This document shows positions 28,220 through 37,795 of a DNA stretch of 64,000 nt, piece by piece (positions within the stretch are counted from its first letter, which is position 1; each line of letters opens with the position of its first letter). The notes beneath the pieces are model-generated. The model had not been told where the DNA came from and ran no database searches. It worked only from the letters and a program-made list of their open reading frames with translations. The position numbers were made by a program, and so were the translations under genes. Where the stretch lies: assembly GCF_030549615.1 (NCBI RefSeq), contig NZ_CP130832.1:1860001-1924000 (forward strand). Direction: 5' to 3'. This DNA comes from Stenotrophomonas sp. 610A2 (GTDB lineage: Bacteria > Pseudomonadota > Gammaproteobacteria > Xanthomonadales > Xanthomonadaceae).

Positions 28220-29020
28220 ATGGCTGTTACCCGAATTGACGAATGCTTCGCGCGCCTGCGCGCCTCCGGCCGCAAGGCGCTGATTCCCTTCATCACTGCC
28301 GGCGATCCATCGCTGGAGGCAACCGTGCCGGTGATGCATGCGCTGGTAGAGGCTGGCGCTGATGTGATCGAGCTGGGTGTGCCGTTCTCTGACCCGATGG
28401 CTGATGGCCCGACCATCCAGCGTAGCTCCGAGCGCGCCCTGGCGCGTGGGGCAGGGCGGCAATACGTGCTCGATACCGTGGCGCAGTTCCGGCAGACCGA
28501 CGCGACCACCCCGGTGGTGTTGATGGGCTATCTCAACCCGGTCGAGATCCGTGGTTATGCGCGCTATGCCGAAGAGGCTGTGGCGGCAGGCGTGGACGGC
28601 ATTCTGCTGGTTGACCTGCCACCGGAAGAGGCCGATGAGCCACGTGCGGCATTCGCCGAAGCCGGGTTGGCCTTGATTCTGTTGGCTTCGCCGACCAGTA
28701 GCGACGCCCGCCTGGACAGTCTGTGCCACGCGGCGCAGGGCTATCTGTACTACGTCAGTTTTGCCGGCGTGACCGGTGCCTCCGAGCGCCTGGACAGTTC
28801 CGCGGCCGGTGAGCGTCTGCGACTGCTGCGCAGCCGTTCCAGCGCTCCGGTGGTGGCTGGCTTCGGCATCAAGGATGCGGCCAGCGCAGCGGCGATGGCG
28901 GTGGATGCCGATGGTGTGGTGGTTGGTAGTGCGTTGGTCTCGGCAATAAGTGAGACGGCGGACGCGGTGGCTGCGGCTGCCGCGTTCCTGAAGCCCTTGC
29001 GCGAAGCCTTGGATCGCTGA
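28220..29020 (+). CDS. trpA: Tryptophan synthase alpha subunit
   Basis: Cleaves indole-3-glycerol phosphate and passes indole to TrpB. The 266-residue barrel shows the catalytic Glu51 (D-V-I-E-L-G-V-P-F-S-D-P) and Asp62 (A-D-G-P-T-I-Q), and the phosphate-binding G-F-G-I-K near the C terminus. ATG 28220 has a GAAGGA site and begins the similarity; the frame extends six codons upstream without support. Its stop is followed by a cluster of GTAG palindromes before accD. Confidence 0.97.
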   Translation: MAVTRIDECFARLRASGRKALIPFITAGDPSLEATVPVMHALVEAGADVIELGVPFSDPMADGPTIQRSSERALARGAGRQYVLDTVAQFRQTDATTPVVLMGYLNPVEIRGYARYAEEAVAAGVDGILLVDLPPEEADEPRAAFAEAGLALILLASPTSSDARLDSLCHAAQGYLYYVSFAGVTGASERLDSSAAGERLRLLRSRSSAPVVAGFGIKDAASAAAMAVDADGVVVGSALVSAISETADAVAAAAAFLKPLREALDR

Positions 29021-29032
29021 GCAGCGTTCCCT

Positions 29033-29151
29033 GTAGTGCCGAGCCATGCTCGGCAGGGGCTTTCCCGGTAATGCCCCTTGCCGAGCATGGCTCGGCACTA
29101 CAACCACGCTCTATCGGTGCTGCCCTCTTGCCGAGCATGGCTCGGCACTAC
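29033..29151. repeat. Three GTAG (SMAG-type) palindromes, one direct and two inverted
   Basis: Units at 29033-29055 (direct, GTAGTGCCGAGC then GCTCGGCA), 29079-29101 (inverted) and 29129-29151 (inverted). Each has a 7-bp stem GCCGAGC/GCTCGGC with a CAT loop. The first two plus their spacer (GGGGCTTTCCCGGTAATGCCCC) are nearly identical to the last two units of the array after pnp at 58938-59005. They lie between trpA and accD. Confidence 0.88.
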
Positions 29152-29280
29152 GGAGCTGCCAAACATACGTACCAGTAGGGATTGCGCCAGATCCGGTGCT
29201 GCAACTTGGTTGCAGTGGTGAGCTAGACTGTGGGCCCTGTCGTGGCCGCAAGGCCACCCTGAACGGAATTGTCATCCCGC

Positions 29281-30162
29281 ATGAGTTGGCTAAGCAAGTT
29301 GATGCCGTCCGGCATCCGTACCGACAACACGCCTTCCAAAAAACGCAGCGTCCCCGAGGGGCTGTGGGAAAAATGCAATAGCTGTGGCGCGGCCCTGTAC
29401 CGCCCGGAGCTGGAAGAAAACCTTGAGGTCTGCCCGAAGTGCGGGCACCACATGGCCATCCGCGCGCGCGCGCGCCTGGCCTCCTTGTTCGATGCTGACA
29501 GCACCACCGAGATCGCTGCCCGCCTTGGGCCGACCGACGTGCTCAAGTTCAAGGACCAGAAGAAATACGTTGAGCGCATCAAGGCCAGCCAGAAGAGCAC
29601 CGGCGAGTACGATGCACTGATCGCCATGCGTGGTCTGCTGAAGGGGCGCCCGTTGGTGGCCTCGTCCTTCGACTTCGCTTTCATGGGCGGCTCGATGGGT
29701 TCGGTGGTCGGCGAGCGTTTCACGCTGGCGGCTGAGACGGCGCTGGAAATGGGCTGCCCCTATGTGTGCTTCTCCGCCTCTGGTGGCGCGCGCATGCAGG
29801 AAGGCCTGTTCTCGCTGATGCAGATGGCCAAGACCTCGGCGGCGCTGGCCAAGCTGCGCGAAGCCGGTCTGCCCTACATCTCGGTGCTGACCCATCCCAC
29901 CACCGGTGGCGTGTCGGCTTCGTTCGCGATGCTGGGCGATATCAACATCGCCGAGCCGCAGGCGCTGATCGGCTTTGCCGGCCCGCGCGTGATCGAGCAG
30001 ACCGTGCGCGAAAAACTGCCGGAAGGCTTCCAGCGCTCGGAGTTCCTGCTGGAGCATGGTGCGATCGACCAGATCTGTGACCGCCGCGAGATGCGTGACC
30101 GCCTGGCCGAACTGTTGGCCATGCTTGGTAGCCAGCCGCAGCACGAGGAAGCCGCTGCCTGA
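29281..30162 (+). CDS. accD: Acetyl-CoA carboxylase carboxyltransferase subunit beta
   Basis: Carries the zinc-binding half of the carboxyltransferase that makes malonyl-CoA. The 293-residue protein has the N-terminal zinc ribbon Cys32-x2-Cys35 and Cys51-x2-Cys54 and the crotonase-type core ([16 protein letters not shown] and [10 protein letters not shown]). ATG 29281 is the family start; an in-frame TTG 12 bases earlier is unlikely. Its stop shares one base with the glmM start (TGATG). Confidence 0.96.
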   Translation: MSWLSKLMPSGIRTDNTPSKKRSVPEGLWEKCNSCGAALYRPELEENLEVCPKCGHHMAIRARARLASLFDADSTTEIAARLGPTDVLKFKDQKKYVERIKASQKSTGEYDALIAMRGLLKGRPLVASSFDFAFMGGSMGSVVGERFTLAAETALEMGCPYVCFSASGGARMQEGLFSLMQMAKTSAALAKLREAGLPYISVLTHPTTGGVSASFAMLGDINIAEPQALIGFAGPRVIEQTVREKLPEGFQRSEFLLEHGAIDQICDRREMRDRLAELLAMLGSQPQHEEAAA

Positions 30163-31520
30163 TGAGCACGCGCAAGTATTTCGGCACCGACGGCATCCGT
30201 GGCCGGGTCGGCAAGGGTGCCATTTCCGCTGATTTCGTGCTGCGCGTCGGCAATGCGCTGGGTCGTGTGCTGGTTGCCCGCAGTGGCGGCCAGCAGCCGA
30301 CCGTGGTGATCGGCAAGGACACGCGCATCTCCGGTTATATGTTCGAGTCGGCGTTGGAGGCGGGTCTGGTTGCCGCAGGCGCCAATGTGCAGCTGATCGG
30401 GCCGATGCCGACGCCGGCGGTGGCCTTCCTCGCGCATACGCTGGGTGCCGATGCCGGCATCGTCATCAGTGCCTCGCACAACCCGCACTACGACAATGGC
30501 ATCAAGTTTTTCTCCGCCGAAGGCGAGAAGCTCGATGACGCCACCGAGCTGGCGCTGGAAGCTGCGATGGACCAGCCGTTCTCGACGGTGGAATCCGAGC
30601 AGCTGGGCAAGGCGGTGCGCGCGCGCGATGCGGTCGGCCGTTACATCGAGTTCTGCAAGGCCAGTGTGCCGCGTGATTTCTATCTGCGCGGGCTCAAGGT
30701 CGTGCTCGATTGCGCCCATGGCGCTACCTATCATGTCGCGCCGTTGCTGTTCCGCGAGCTGGGTGCGGAAGTGACCGCCATCGGTGCCGAGCCGAATGGC
30801 ATCAACATCAATGATGGCGTGGGCTCGATGCATATCGACAGCCTCGCCAGCAAGGTGGTCGAGGTTGGTGCCGATATCGGTATCGCCTTCGATGGCGATG
30901 GCGACCGCGTGTTGATGGTGGACCACACTGGTGCCGCCGTGGATGGCGACGGTTTGCTGTACGTGCTGGCCAAGGCCTGGCAGGCCAATGGTCGCCTGCG
31001 CGGACCGATGGTGGGCACCTTGATGACCAATTACGGGCTGGAGCAGGCGTTGGAGCGTCTGGGTATCCCATTCGTCCGCGCCAATGTCGGCGACCGCTAC
31101 GTCCACCAGGCCCTGGTTGAAGGCAATGGTGTGCTCGGCGGCGAAGCCTCTGGCCACATCCTGTGCCTGGACCGGGCCACCACCGGTGACGCCATTGTCA
31201 GTGCCTTGCAGGTGCTGGAAGTGCTCGGTGGTGCCGGCGTGAACCTGCGGCAGGCGCTGCAGGGGCTGGCGATGGTGCCGCAGAAGACGATCAATGTGCG
31301 CCTGGAGACGGGTGCGCGCGAAGTGGTTGCAAGTGCGCCGGTGCAGGCTGCGCTGGCGGCGGCGCAGGCCGCGGTGGCCGGGCGGGGCAGGGCGTTCCTG
31401 CGGCCGTCGGGTACCGAGCCGGTAGTGCGGGTCACGGTCGAGGCCGACGAAGCCGGGCTGATGAGCGCTACGCTTGAGGCGCTGGCTGACGCGGTTCGTT
31501 CGGCTGCCGCACAGGTTTGA
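30162..31520 (+). CDS. glmM: Phosphoglucosamine mutase
   Basis: Interconverts glucosamine-6-phosphate and glucosamine-1-phosphate for UDP-GlcNAc, peptidoglycan and LPS synthesis. The 452 residues include the phosphoserine loop I-S-A-S-H-N-P with Ser105, the Mg-binding D-G-D-G-D-R, the sugar loop G-G-E-A-S-G-H and the phosphate-binding R-P-S-G-T-E-P. The Y-D-N-G-I-K-F-F that follows the serine loop is GlmM-type rather than phosphomannomutase-type. Coupled to accD by a 1-base overlap. Confidence 0.95.
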   Translation: MSTRKYFGTDGIRGRVGKGAISADFVLRVGNALGRVLVARSGGQQPTVVIGKDTRISGYMFESALEAGLVAAGANVQLIGPMPTPAVAFLAHTLGADAGIVISASHNPHYDNGIKFFSAEGEKLDDATELALEAAMDQPFSTVESEQLGKAVRARDAVGRYIEFCKASVPRDFYLRGLKVVLDCAHGATYHVAPLLFRELGAEVTAIGAEPNGININDGVGSMHIDSLASKVVEVGADIGIAFDGDGDRVLMVDHTGAAVDGDGLLYVLAKAWQANGRLRGPMVGTLMTNYGLEQALERLGIPFVRANVGDRYVHQALVEGNGVLGGEASGHILCLDRATTGDAIVSALQVLEVLGGAGVNLRQALQGLAMVPQKTINVRLETGAREVVASAPVQAALAAAQAAVAGRGRAFLRPSGTEPVVRVTVEADEAGLMSATLEALADAVRSAAAQV

Positions 31521-31593
31521 GCTGGATCATAGTGGTGTTGCCGGGATGTCGGTTCCAATGGCCGGCGTCCCGTTCCCTTTCTTGGAGTTTTGT

Positions 31594-32532
31594 ATGAGTT
31601 CCCGCATTCCCACCCTCGACATCACCCGTTTCGATACCGACCGTGACGCCTTCGTGGCCGAACTTGGCGCGGCGTATCGCCAGTGGGGTTTTGCGGGTAT
31701 TCGCAACCACGGCATTCCGCAGGCGGAAATCGACGCTGCGTATGACGTGTTCAAGGCATTCTTCGCGCTGCCTGAAGATGTGAAGAAGCAGTACCACATC
31801 GCTGGCGGCGGCGGTGCGCGTGGCTATACCCAGTTTGGCGTGGAAACCGCCAAGGGCTCCAAGCATTTCGACCTGAAGGAGTTCTGGCATATCGGCCGCG
31901 AGATCGGCGATGACTCCAAGTACCGCGAGGTGATGCCGCCGAACCTGTGGCCGAGCGAAGTGCCGGGCTTCAAGGAGCATGGTTATGGCCTGTACCAGAA
32001 GCTCGACCAGCTCGGTTCGCGCGTGCTGTCGGCGCTGGCCCTGCACATCGGCCTGCCGGAGGACTATTTCGCCGACAAGACCAACAACGGCAACTCGATC
32101 CTGCGCCCGATCCACTACCCGCCGATCACCACCGACGATATCCCCAATGTGCGCGCTGGCGCCCATGGCGACATCAATTTCATCACCTTGCTGGTCGGTG
32201 CCAGCGCGGCCGGTCTGGAAGTGCAGTCGCATGAGGGTGAGTGGGTGCCGTTCACCTCCGACGCCGACACCATCGTGGTCAACATCGGTGACATGCTGCA
32301 GCGCCTGACCAACCACGTGTACCCGTCCACCATCCACCGCGTGGTCAATCCTCCGGGCGAGCTGGCGCGCAAGCCGCGTTACTCGGTGCCGTTCTTCCTG
32401 CACCCGAACCCGGACTTCCTGATCGACGTGCTGCCCTCCTGCATCACCGCGGAAAACCCGAGCCGCTACCCGGAGGCGATCACCGCCCACGGCTTCCTCG
32501 AGGAGCGTCTGCGCGAGATCAAGCTGAAGTAA
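31594..32532 (+). CDS. 2-oxoglutarate/Fe(II)-dependent oxygenase (isopenicillin N synthase-like)
   Basis: A 312-residue non-heme iron oxygenase of the IPNS/gibberellin-oxidase type. N-terminal DIOX-N part (residues 1-110, G-F-A-G-I-R-N-H-G-I-P), then the metal triad His191-x-Asp193 and His248, and R262-x-S264 for 2-oxoglutarate. The enzyme should hydroxylate or desaturate a small molecule; substrate unknown. In plants and fungi such proteins act on hormones and antibiotics, but a single gene next to tpiA gives no pathway clue. ATG 31594 has a TTGGAG site. A hairpin follows. Confidence 0.87.
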   Translation: MSSRIPTLDITRFDTDRDAFVAELGAAYRQWGFAGIRNHGIPQAEIDAAYDVFKAFFALPEDVKKQYHIAGGGGARGYTQFGVETAKGSKHFDLKEFWHIGREIGDDSKYREVMPPNLWPSEVPGFKEHGYGLYQKLDQLGSRVLSALALHIGLPEDYFADKTNNGNSILRPIHYPPITTDDIPNVRAGAHGDINFITLLVGASAAGLEVQSHEGEWVPFTSDADTIVVNIGDMLQRLTNHVYPSTIHRVVNPPGELARKPRYSVPFFLHPNPDFLIDVLPSCITAENPSRYPEAITAHGFLEERLREIKLK

Positions 32533-32563
32533 GCCGGCGCTGATCGAAGTAGCTGGCACATCG

Positions 32564-32596
32564 ACGCCGCCGCGGCCCCTGGCCCGGCGGCGTTTC
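32564..32596 (+). terminator. Terminator-like hairpin after the oxygenase gene
   Basis: ACGCCGCCG (32564-32572) pairs with CGGCGGCGT (32585-32593), with inner GC pairs, then TTTCT. It lies about 30 bp after the stop. A weak intrinsic terminator. Confidence 0.6.
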
Positions 32597-32690
32597 TGCA
32601 TCTTGTCTTCCGTTGTCCGCAGCTTGTCCTGGCTATGTCCGTAGATCGGCTATCCTTTGCCGATACTTTTTACCGCGGAGTTATGCCTGA

Positions 32691-33446
32691 ATGCGCCAAA
32701 AAATCGTTGCGGGTAACTGGAAGCTGCATGGCAGCCGTCAATTCGCCACTGATCTGGTGGGGCAGGTGGCCGCTGGCCTGCCGTTGCCCGGCGTGCGCCT
32801 GGTGATCCTGCCGCCGTTGCCCTACCTGGGTGATCTGGTGGAGGACTTCGAGGAGACGGAGCTGGCCTTCGGTTCGCAGGATGTAAGCAGCAACGAGAAA
32901 GGCGCTTATACCGGGGAAGTCTCGGCGAGCATGCTGGTGGATGTCGGTGCTACCCATGGTCTGGTCGGGCACTCCGAGCGCCGCCAGTACCATAACGAGA
33001 GCAGTGAGCTGGTGGCGCGCAAGTTCGTGGCTGCCATCAATGCCGGCCTGACCCCAGTCTTATGTGTTGGTGAGACGCTGGAGCAGCGCGAGGCGGCGCA
33101 GACGGAGGTGGTGATCGCCTCGCAGCTGGCGCCGGTGCTGGACCTGGCCGGGGTGCAGGCCTTCGCCAAGGCGGTGGTGGCGTATGAGCCGATCTGGGCA
33201 ATTGGCACGGGCCGTACCGCCACGCCGGAACAGGCGCAGGCGGTGCATGCGTTCATTCGTGGCGTAGTCGCCGAGCGCGATGCTAGAATTGCGGATTCGT
33301 TGTCGATCCTTTATGGCGGCAGCGTCAAGCCCGACAACGCAGCAGAGCTGTTTTCACAGCCTGAGGTCGATGGCGGGCTGGTAGGTGGCGCTTCGCTGGT
33401 GGCGGCTGATTTTCTGGCCATCGCGAGGGCAGCGGCCAGTCGCTAA
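32691..33446 (+). CDS. tpiA: Triosephosphate isomerase
   Basis: Interconverts dihydroxyacetone phosphate and glyceraldehyde-3-phosphate. The 251-residue barrel has Lys11 in A-G-N-W-K, His94 in V-G-H-S-E-R-R, catalytic Glu165 in A-Y-E-P-I-W-A-I-G-T-G and the phosphate loop Y-G-G-S-V-K-P. Full length. It precedes secG by 29 bp; the order tpiA-secG-tRNA-Leu-nuo is conserved in gammaproteobacteria. Confidence 0.97.
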   Translation: MRQKIVAGNWKLHGSRQFATDLVGQVAAGLPLPGVRLVILPPLPYLGDLVEDFEETELAFGSQDVSSNEKGAYTGEVSASMLVDVGATHGLVGHSERRQYHNESSELVARKFVAAINAGLTPVLCVGETLEQREAAQTEVVIASQLAPVLDLAGVQAFAKAVVAYEPIWAIGTGRTATPEQAQAVHAFIRGVVAERDARIADSLSILYGGSVKPDNAAELFSQPEVDGGLVGGASLVAADFLAIARAAASR

Positions 33447-33475
33447 CGGGTAATTGTCCGGGACGGATTTCAAAA

Positions 33476-33922
33476 ATGCTGATGTTGATCCTCAATGTGG
33501 TCTATGTGCTGGTGGCGCTCGCGATGATCGCGCTGATCCTGATGCAGCGTGGCTCGGGTGCTGCCGCTGGTTCGGGCTTTGGTGCCGGTGCGTCGGGTAC
33601 GGTGTTTGGCGCGCGTGGCGCGTCCAACTTCCTGTCCAAGAGCACCAAGTGGCTGGCCGTGGTGTTCTTCGGCATCAGCTTGTTCATGGCGTGGTACGCC
33701 AGCCACGGTTCGCGTCCAGCGGACCAGGGCGTCGGCCTGATGGGTGCGGTTGAGGCGGCGGCTCCGGCTGCTGCCCCGGCGGTGCCGGCGGGTGAGTTGC
33801 AGGCCGTTCCGGCAGCTCCGGCTGCCGCGGCGGTGGGTGAAGTGCCGCAGGCAACGGCTCCGGCGGAAAATATTCCTGCCAAGAGCGAAGAAAAGCCCGC
33901 TGAACCCGCACAGAAAGACTGA
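33476..33922 (+). CDS. secG: Preprotein translocase subunit SecG
   Basis: Small SecYEG subunit with two membrane helices (about 1-22 and 56-73) around the conserved loop L-M-Q-R-G-S-G-A-A-A-G-S-G-F-G and S-N-F-L-S-K-S-T-K-W. The protein is 148 residues, longer than E. coli SecG (110), because of an Ala/Pro/Glu-rich C-terminal tail from about residue 90 that ends E-P-A-Q-K-D. The tail is low complexity and probably disordered. The tRNA-Leu gene follows 48 bp later. Confidence 0.93.
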   Translation: MLMLILNVVYVLVALAMIALILMQRGSGAAAGSGFGAGASGTVFGARGASNFLSKSTKWLAVVFFGISLFMAWYASHGSRPADQGVGLMGAVEAAAPAAAPAVPAGELQAVPAAPAAAAVGEVPQATAPAENIPAKSEEKPAEPAQKD

Positions 33923-33929
33923 AGACGGT

Positions 33930-33935
33930 TACAAT
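33930..33935 (+). promoter_or_regulatory. Possible -10 of a tRNA-Leu promoter
   Basis: TACAAT 36 bp before the tRNA matches five of six bases of the -10 consensus. No good -35 is seen at 16-18 bp upstream (it would be CGCACA), so the call is weak. Confidence 0.35.
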
Positions 33936-33970
33936 ACGCGGCGCACTGCGAAGCAGCTGCGCTGACGTAG

Positions 33971-34055
33971 GCCCAGGTGGCGGAATTGGTAGACGCACTA
34001 CCTTGAGGTGGTAGCGACGTAAGTCGTAGGGGTTCGAGTCCCCTCTTGGGCACCA
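33971..34055 (+). tRNA. tRNA-Leu (GAG anticodon)
   Basis: An 85-nt class II tRNA. The 7-bp acceptor stem GCCCAGG pairs with CTTGGGC (one G-T wobble). The anticodon stem CTACC/GGTAG holds the loop TTGAGGT with anticodon GAG, which reads CUC and CUU leucine codons. The long variable arm (CGACGTAAGTCG) is present, the T-arm is AGGGGTTCGAGTCCCCT, and CCA is encoded. It sits between secG and nuoA as in other gammaproteobacteria, and no terminator separates it from nuoA. Confidence 0.97.
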
Positions 34056-34167
34056 TTGTTTTATGCGGGTACACGGGTTGCAGCAGCGGCCCGTCGTGGC
34101 AAGTCCCGTTCATCCCCCATGCCTTGGCACCTGCAGGTGTCCCGGGCAGAGGCAAGAGAGAATCGCT

Positions 34168-34524
34168 GTGCTGGCCGAATATTTGCCGTCTCTGCTGTTT
34201 CTGATCGTCGCCACCGGCATTGGCGTTGCGCTGATGTTGATCGGTCGGTTCCTCGCTCCGCGTTCGCCGGACAACGAGAAGCTCTCCGCCTACGAGTGTG
34301 GCTTCGAGGCGTTCGAGAACGCGCGCATGAAGTTTGACGTGCGCTACTACCTCATCGCCATCCAGTTCATCGTCTTTGACCTGGAAATCATCTTCATTGT
34401 GCCCTGGACCCAGGTGTTCATGGAGCTCGGCGCCCGTTCGCTGGTCACCATGGGCTTGTTCGTGGGCATGCTGTTCCTCGGCTTTATCTACGTGTGGAAG
34501 AAGGGAGCGCTGGAATGGGAGTGA
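34168..34524 (+). CDS. nuoA: NADH-quinone oxidoreductase subunit A
   Basis: Small membrane subunit of complex I, first of the 14-gene operon. The 118 residues hold three membrane helices and the conserved Y-E-C-G-F-E matrix loop with the nearby F-D-V-R-Y-Y and F-D-L-E-I-I-F motifs. The start is GTG (GTG CTG GCC) with GAGAGAA upstream. It overlaps nuoB by 10 bp. Confidence 0.95.
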   Translation: MLAEYLPSLLFLIVATGIGVALMLIGRFLAPRSPDNEKLSAYECGFEAFENARMKFDVRYYLIAIQFIVFDLEIIFIVPWTQVFMELGARSLVTMGLFVGMLFLGFIYVWKKGALEWE

Positions 34525-35069
34525 TCCAAACTCTCGACGGCCTGATGAACAACCCCGTCCCGGAAGGGCGGGTTGATGACATTCTGCGGCCTGAAGGCGA
34601 TAACCCCTTGCTCGAGAGGGGCTATGTGACCACCAGCGTTGACGCGCTGTTGAACTGGGCACGTACCGGCTCGATGTGGCCCATGACCTTCGGTCTGGCC
34701 TGCTGCGCGGTGGAAATGATGCACGCTGGTGCGGCGCGTCTGGACCTTGACCGTTATGGCGTGGTGTTCCGTCCCTCGCCACGACAGTCCGACGTGATGA
34801 TCGTCGCCGGCACCCTGGTCAACAAGATGGCCCCGGCGCTGCGCAAGGTCTACGACCAGATGCCGGACCCGAAGTGGGTCATCTCGATGGGTAGCTGCGC
34901 CAATGGCGGCGGTTACTACCATTACTCCTACGCCGTGGTGCGCGGTTGTGACCGCGTGGTGCCGGTGGACGTCTACGTCCCGGGTTGCCCGCCGACCGCC
35001 GAAGCGCTGGTGTACGGCATTTTGCAGCTGCAGAAGAAGATCTGGCGAACCCAGACCATCGCACGCTGA
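34515..35069 (+). CDS. nuoB: NADH-quinone oxidoreductase subunit B
   Basis: Holds the terminal 4Fe-4S cluster N2 at the quinone site. The 184-residue protein has the ligands in [16 protein letters not shown] and V-P-G-C-P-P. ATG 34515 (M-G-V-I-Q-T-L) overlaps the end of nuoA; an upstream in-frame GTG is less likely. Confidence 0.96.
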   Translation: MGVIQTLDGLMNNPVPEGRVDDILRPEGDNPLLERGYVTTSVDALLNWARTGSMWPMTFGLACCAVEMMHAGAARLDLDRYGVVFRPSPRQSDVMIVAGTLVNKMAPALRKVYDQMPDPKWVISMGSCANGGGYYHYSYAVVRGCDRVVPVDVYVPGCPPTAEALVYGILQLQKKIWRTQTIAR

Positions 35070-35101
35070 CCCCTTTTCAAATCAAGAGCACGCCAGCCCC
35101 C

Positions 35102-35854
35102 ATGGCCCAGCAAGCACCTTCTCTCATCGATAAACTTCGCGCCCGTTTTGCCGGTGCGCAGGTTGTGGTGGTCGAACCGCGCGGCGAAGTAACGCTGGAA
35201 GTGGCTGTTGCCGATTGGCACGCAACCGCTCTGGCGCTGCGTGATGAACTCGGCTTCGAGCACGCCACTGATCTGTGCGGCGTCGACTACCTTGGCTACG
35301 GCAGCGACGAGTGGGATACCTCGGACGTTTCCTCGCACGGCTTCAGTCGTGGTGTGGAAGGCAGTGGCGCAGGTCGTTTCGCCTGGGGTGAATTCCCCAG
35401 CCACGAAACCGCCGAAGGCGCGCAGCCGGACGCACTGCCGAAGCAGCGTTTCGCGGTGGTCTGCCAGTTGCGCTCCTACCAGCACAACCAGCTGCTGCGC
35501 ATCCGTTGCTACGCACCCAGCGAATCGCTGCCAGTGGTGGCCTCGCTGACCGATATCTATCCGGGCCTGAACTGGTTCGAGCGCGAAGCGTTCGACCTGT
35601 ATGGCGTGATCTTCGAAGGTCACCCGGACCTGCGTCGCATCCTGACCGACTACGGTTTCGTGGGCCATCCTTTCCGCAAGGATTTCCCGCTGATCGGCAA
35701 TGTCGAAGTGCGCTACGACGAAGAAAAGAAGCGTGTGGTCTACGAGCCGGTGACTTCGGTCGAACCGCGCGTAGGCGTGCCGCGTGTTATCCGCGACGAT
35801 GCCCGTTTCCAGACCGCTGAAGGCGAGCGCGCGCAGACGGAGGCAAGCAAGTGA
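35102..35854 (+). CDS. nuoC: NADH-quinone oxidoreductase subunit C
   Basis: Peripheral-arm subunit (30-kDa type), separate from NuoD as in alphaproteobacteria and Xanthomonas rather than fused as in E. coli. The 250 residues contain the signature [20 protein letters not shown] stretch of about 45-48 residues (about 67-114, Gly/Ser/Glu-rich) interrupts the D-L-C-G-V-D-Y and R-F-A-V-V strands, which are adjacent in most NuoC proteins. GTGA overlap with nuoD. Confidence 0.95.
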   Translation: MAQQAPSLIDKLRARFAGAQVVVVEPRGEVTLEVAVADWHATALALRDELGFEHATDLCGVDYLGYGSDEWDTSDVSSHGFSRGVEGSGAGRFAWGEFPSHETAEGAQPDALPKQRFAVVCQLRSYQHNQLLRIRCYAPSESLPVVASLTDIYPGLNWFEREAFDLYGVIFEGHPDLRRILTDYGFVGHPFRKDFPLIGNVEVRYDEEKKRVVYEPVTSVEPRVGVPRVIRDDARFQTAEGERAQTEASK

Positions 35855-37173
35855 GTGCGGACGTAAAGAAGGAATTCCACCAGGCTTCGCAGGCCTTTGC
35901 GAGCAATCCTGCCGAAGCCAAGCAGGAAATCCGCAACTACACCATGAACTTCGGCCCGCAGCATCCGGCCGCGCACGGTGTGCTGCGCCTGATCCTGGAA
36001 ATGGACGGCGAGACCATCATGCGCGCCGATCCGCATATCGGCCTGCTGCACCGCGCGACCGAGAAGCTGGCCGAGTCCAAGCCGTTCAACCAGTCGATCG
36101 GTTACATGGATCGCCTGGATTACTGCTCGATGATGTGCAACGAGCACGCCTATGTCCGTGCCATCGAAACCCTGGTGGGTATCGAAGTGCCGGAGCGTGC
36201 GCAGTACATCCGCACCATGTTCGACGAAATCACCCGCATCCTGAACCACTTGATGTGGTTGGGTTCCAATGCGCTCGATCTGGGCGCGATGGCGGTGATG
36301 CTGTACGCCTTCCGTGAGCGCGAAGAACTGATGGACTGCTACGAAGCAGTCTCCGGCGCGCGCATGCACGCGGCTTACTACCGTCCGGGTGGCGTGTACC
36401 GTGATCTGCCGGACACCATGCCGAAGTACAAGGAATCGCGCTGGCACAAGGGCAACGCGCTGAAGCGTCTGAACGCTTCGCGCGAGGGCTCGCTGCTCGA
36501 CTTCCTGGAGAACTTCACCAAGGAATTCCCGGGTCGCGTTGACGAATACGAAACCCTGCTGACCGACAACCGCATCTGGAAACAGCGTACCGTCGGCATT
36601 GGCGTGATCACCCCGGAACATGCGCTGGCCTGGGGCATGACCGGCGTGATGCTGCGTGGTTCGGGTGTTGCCTGGGATCTGCGCAAGAAGCAGCCGTACG
36701 CCAAGTACGACGCGGTCGATTTCGACCTGCCGCTGGGCACCAAGGGTGACTGCTATGACCGTTACCTGGTCCGCGTCGCCGAAATGCGTGAATCCAACCG
36801 CATCATCAAGCAGTGCGTGGCTTGGCTGAAGGCCAATCCGGGCCCGGTGATGGTCAAGAACTTCAAGGTCGCCCCGCCGGCTCGCGCCGAGATGAAGGAC
36901 GACATGGAAGCGCTGATCCATCACTTCAAGCTGTTCAGTGAAGGCTACTGCGTGCCGGCCGGCGAAACCTATGCGGCGGTTGAAGCGCCCAAGGGTGAGT
37001 TCGGTTGCTACCTGGTCTCCGACGGTGCCAACAAGCCGTTCCGCGCCCACCTGCGCGCGCCGGGCTTCGCCCACCTGTCCTCGATCGACTCGGTCGTGCG
37101 CGGCCACATGCTGGCCGACGTGGTGGCAATGATCGGCACCTACGACCTCGTGTTCGGTGAGGTTGACCGGTAA
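35851..37173 (+). CDS. nuoD: NADH-quinone oxidoreductase subunit D
   Basis: The 49-kDa-type subunit that lines the quinone pocket. 440 residues; [11 protein letters not shown] with the His and Tyr-region residues of the quinone site, and [11 protein letters not shown]. The GTG start (GTG AGT GCG) overlaps the nuoC stop. The nuoD-nuoE gap is 91 bp, the largest inside the operon, and carries a hairpin. Confidence 0.96.
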   Translation: MSADVKKEFHQASQAFASNPAEAKQEIRNYTMNFGPQHPAAHGVLRLILEMDGETIMRADPHIGLLHRATEKLAESKPFNQSIGYMDRLDYCSMMCNEHAYVRAIETLVGIEVPERAQYIRTMFDEITRILNHLMWLGSNALDLGAMAVMLYAFREREELMDCYEAVSGARMHAAYYRPGGVYRDLPDTMPKYKESRWHKGNALKRLNASREGSLLDFLENFTKEFPGRVDEYETLLTDNRIWKQRTVGIGVITPEHALAWGMTGVMLRGSGVAWDLRKKQPYAKYDAVDFDLPLGTKGDCYDRYLVRVAEMRESNRIIKQCVAWLKANPGPVMVKNFKVAPPARAEMKDDMEALIHHFKLFSEGYCVPAGETYAAVEAPKGEFGCYLVSDGANKPFRAHLRAPGFAHLSSIDSVVRGHMLADVVAMIGTYDLVFGEVDR

Positions 37174-37198
37174 TGCCGGCAGATCAGACATCGTCCGT

Positions 37199-37235
37199 TG
37201 CCTGCGCGGTCCTGCCGCCGCAGGCATCGGTTTTT
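37199..37235 (+). terminator. Terminator-like hairpin between nuoD and nuoE
   Basis: TGCCTGCG (37199-37206) pairs with CGCAGGCA (37219-37226), extended inward by CGG/CCG, and is followed by TCGGTTTTTC. This looks like an intrinsic terminator inside the operon. Since nuoE-N must be made, it is more likely a partial terminator or a processing/stability element. Confidence 0.6.
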
Positions 37236-37264
37236 CAGCTTTTGGTATTCGTTGAGGTCGGCCT

Positions 37265-37792
37265 ATGAAGGCGACGGGTAATTTCGAGGCGGCGCGCAAC
37301 GTCGACCCGATGGTGGTGTTGAGCGACAAGACGCGCGCTCACATCGATCACTGGCTGTCCAAGTTCCCGCCGGACCGCAAGCGTTCGGCGGTGCTGCAGG
37401 GTCTGCATGCCGCCCAGGAGCAGAACCAGGGCTGGCTGAGCGACGAGCTGATCGCCGGCGTGGCCAAGTACCTGGACCTGCCGTTCGTGTGGGCGTACGA
37501 AGTTGCAACCTTCTACTCGATGTTCGAGACCGAGAAGGTTGGCCGCAACAATGTCGCCATCTGCACCAACGTCAGCTGCTGGCTCAATGGTGCCGACGAC
37601 ATCGTCCGCCATTGCGAGAAGAAGCTGGGCATCAAGCACGGTGAATCGACCGCCGACGGCCGCGTCTACCTCAAGAAAGAGGAAGAGTGCCTGGCTGGTT
37701 GCGCTGGCGCACCGATGATGGTCATCAACGGCCATTACCACGAGCGCCTGACGCTGGACCAGGTCGATGCGCTGCTGGACGGGCTGGAGTAA
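37265..37792 (+). CDS. nuoE: NADH-quinone oxidoreductase subunit E
   Basis: Thioredoxin-like 24-kDa subunit with a 2Fe-2S cluster (N1a). 175 residues; ligands in I-C-T-N-V-S-C and E-C-L-A-G-C. V-A-T-F-Y-S-M-F is the conserved motif before the cluster. It precedes nuoF by three bases. Confidence 0.96.
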   Translation: MKATGNFEAARNVDPMVVLSDKTRAHIDHWLSKFPPDRKRSAVLQGLHAAQEQNQGWLSDELIAGVAKYLDLPFVWAYEVATFYSMFETEKVGRNNVAICTNVSCWLNGADDIVRHCEKKLGIKHGESTADGRVYLKKEEECLAGCAGAPMMVINGHYHERLTLDQVDALLDGLE

Positions 37793-37795
37793 GGC

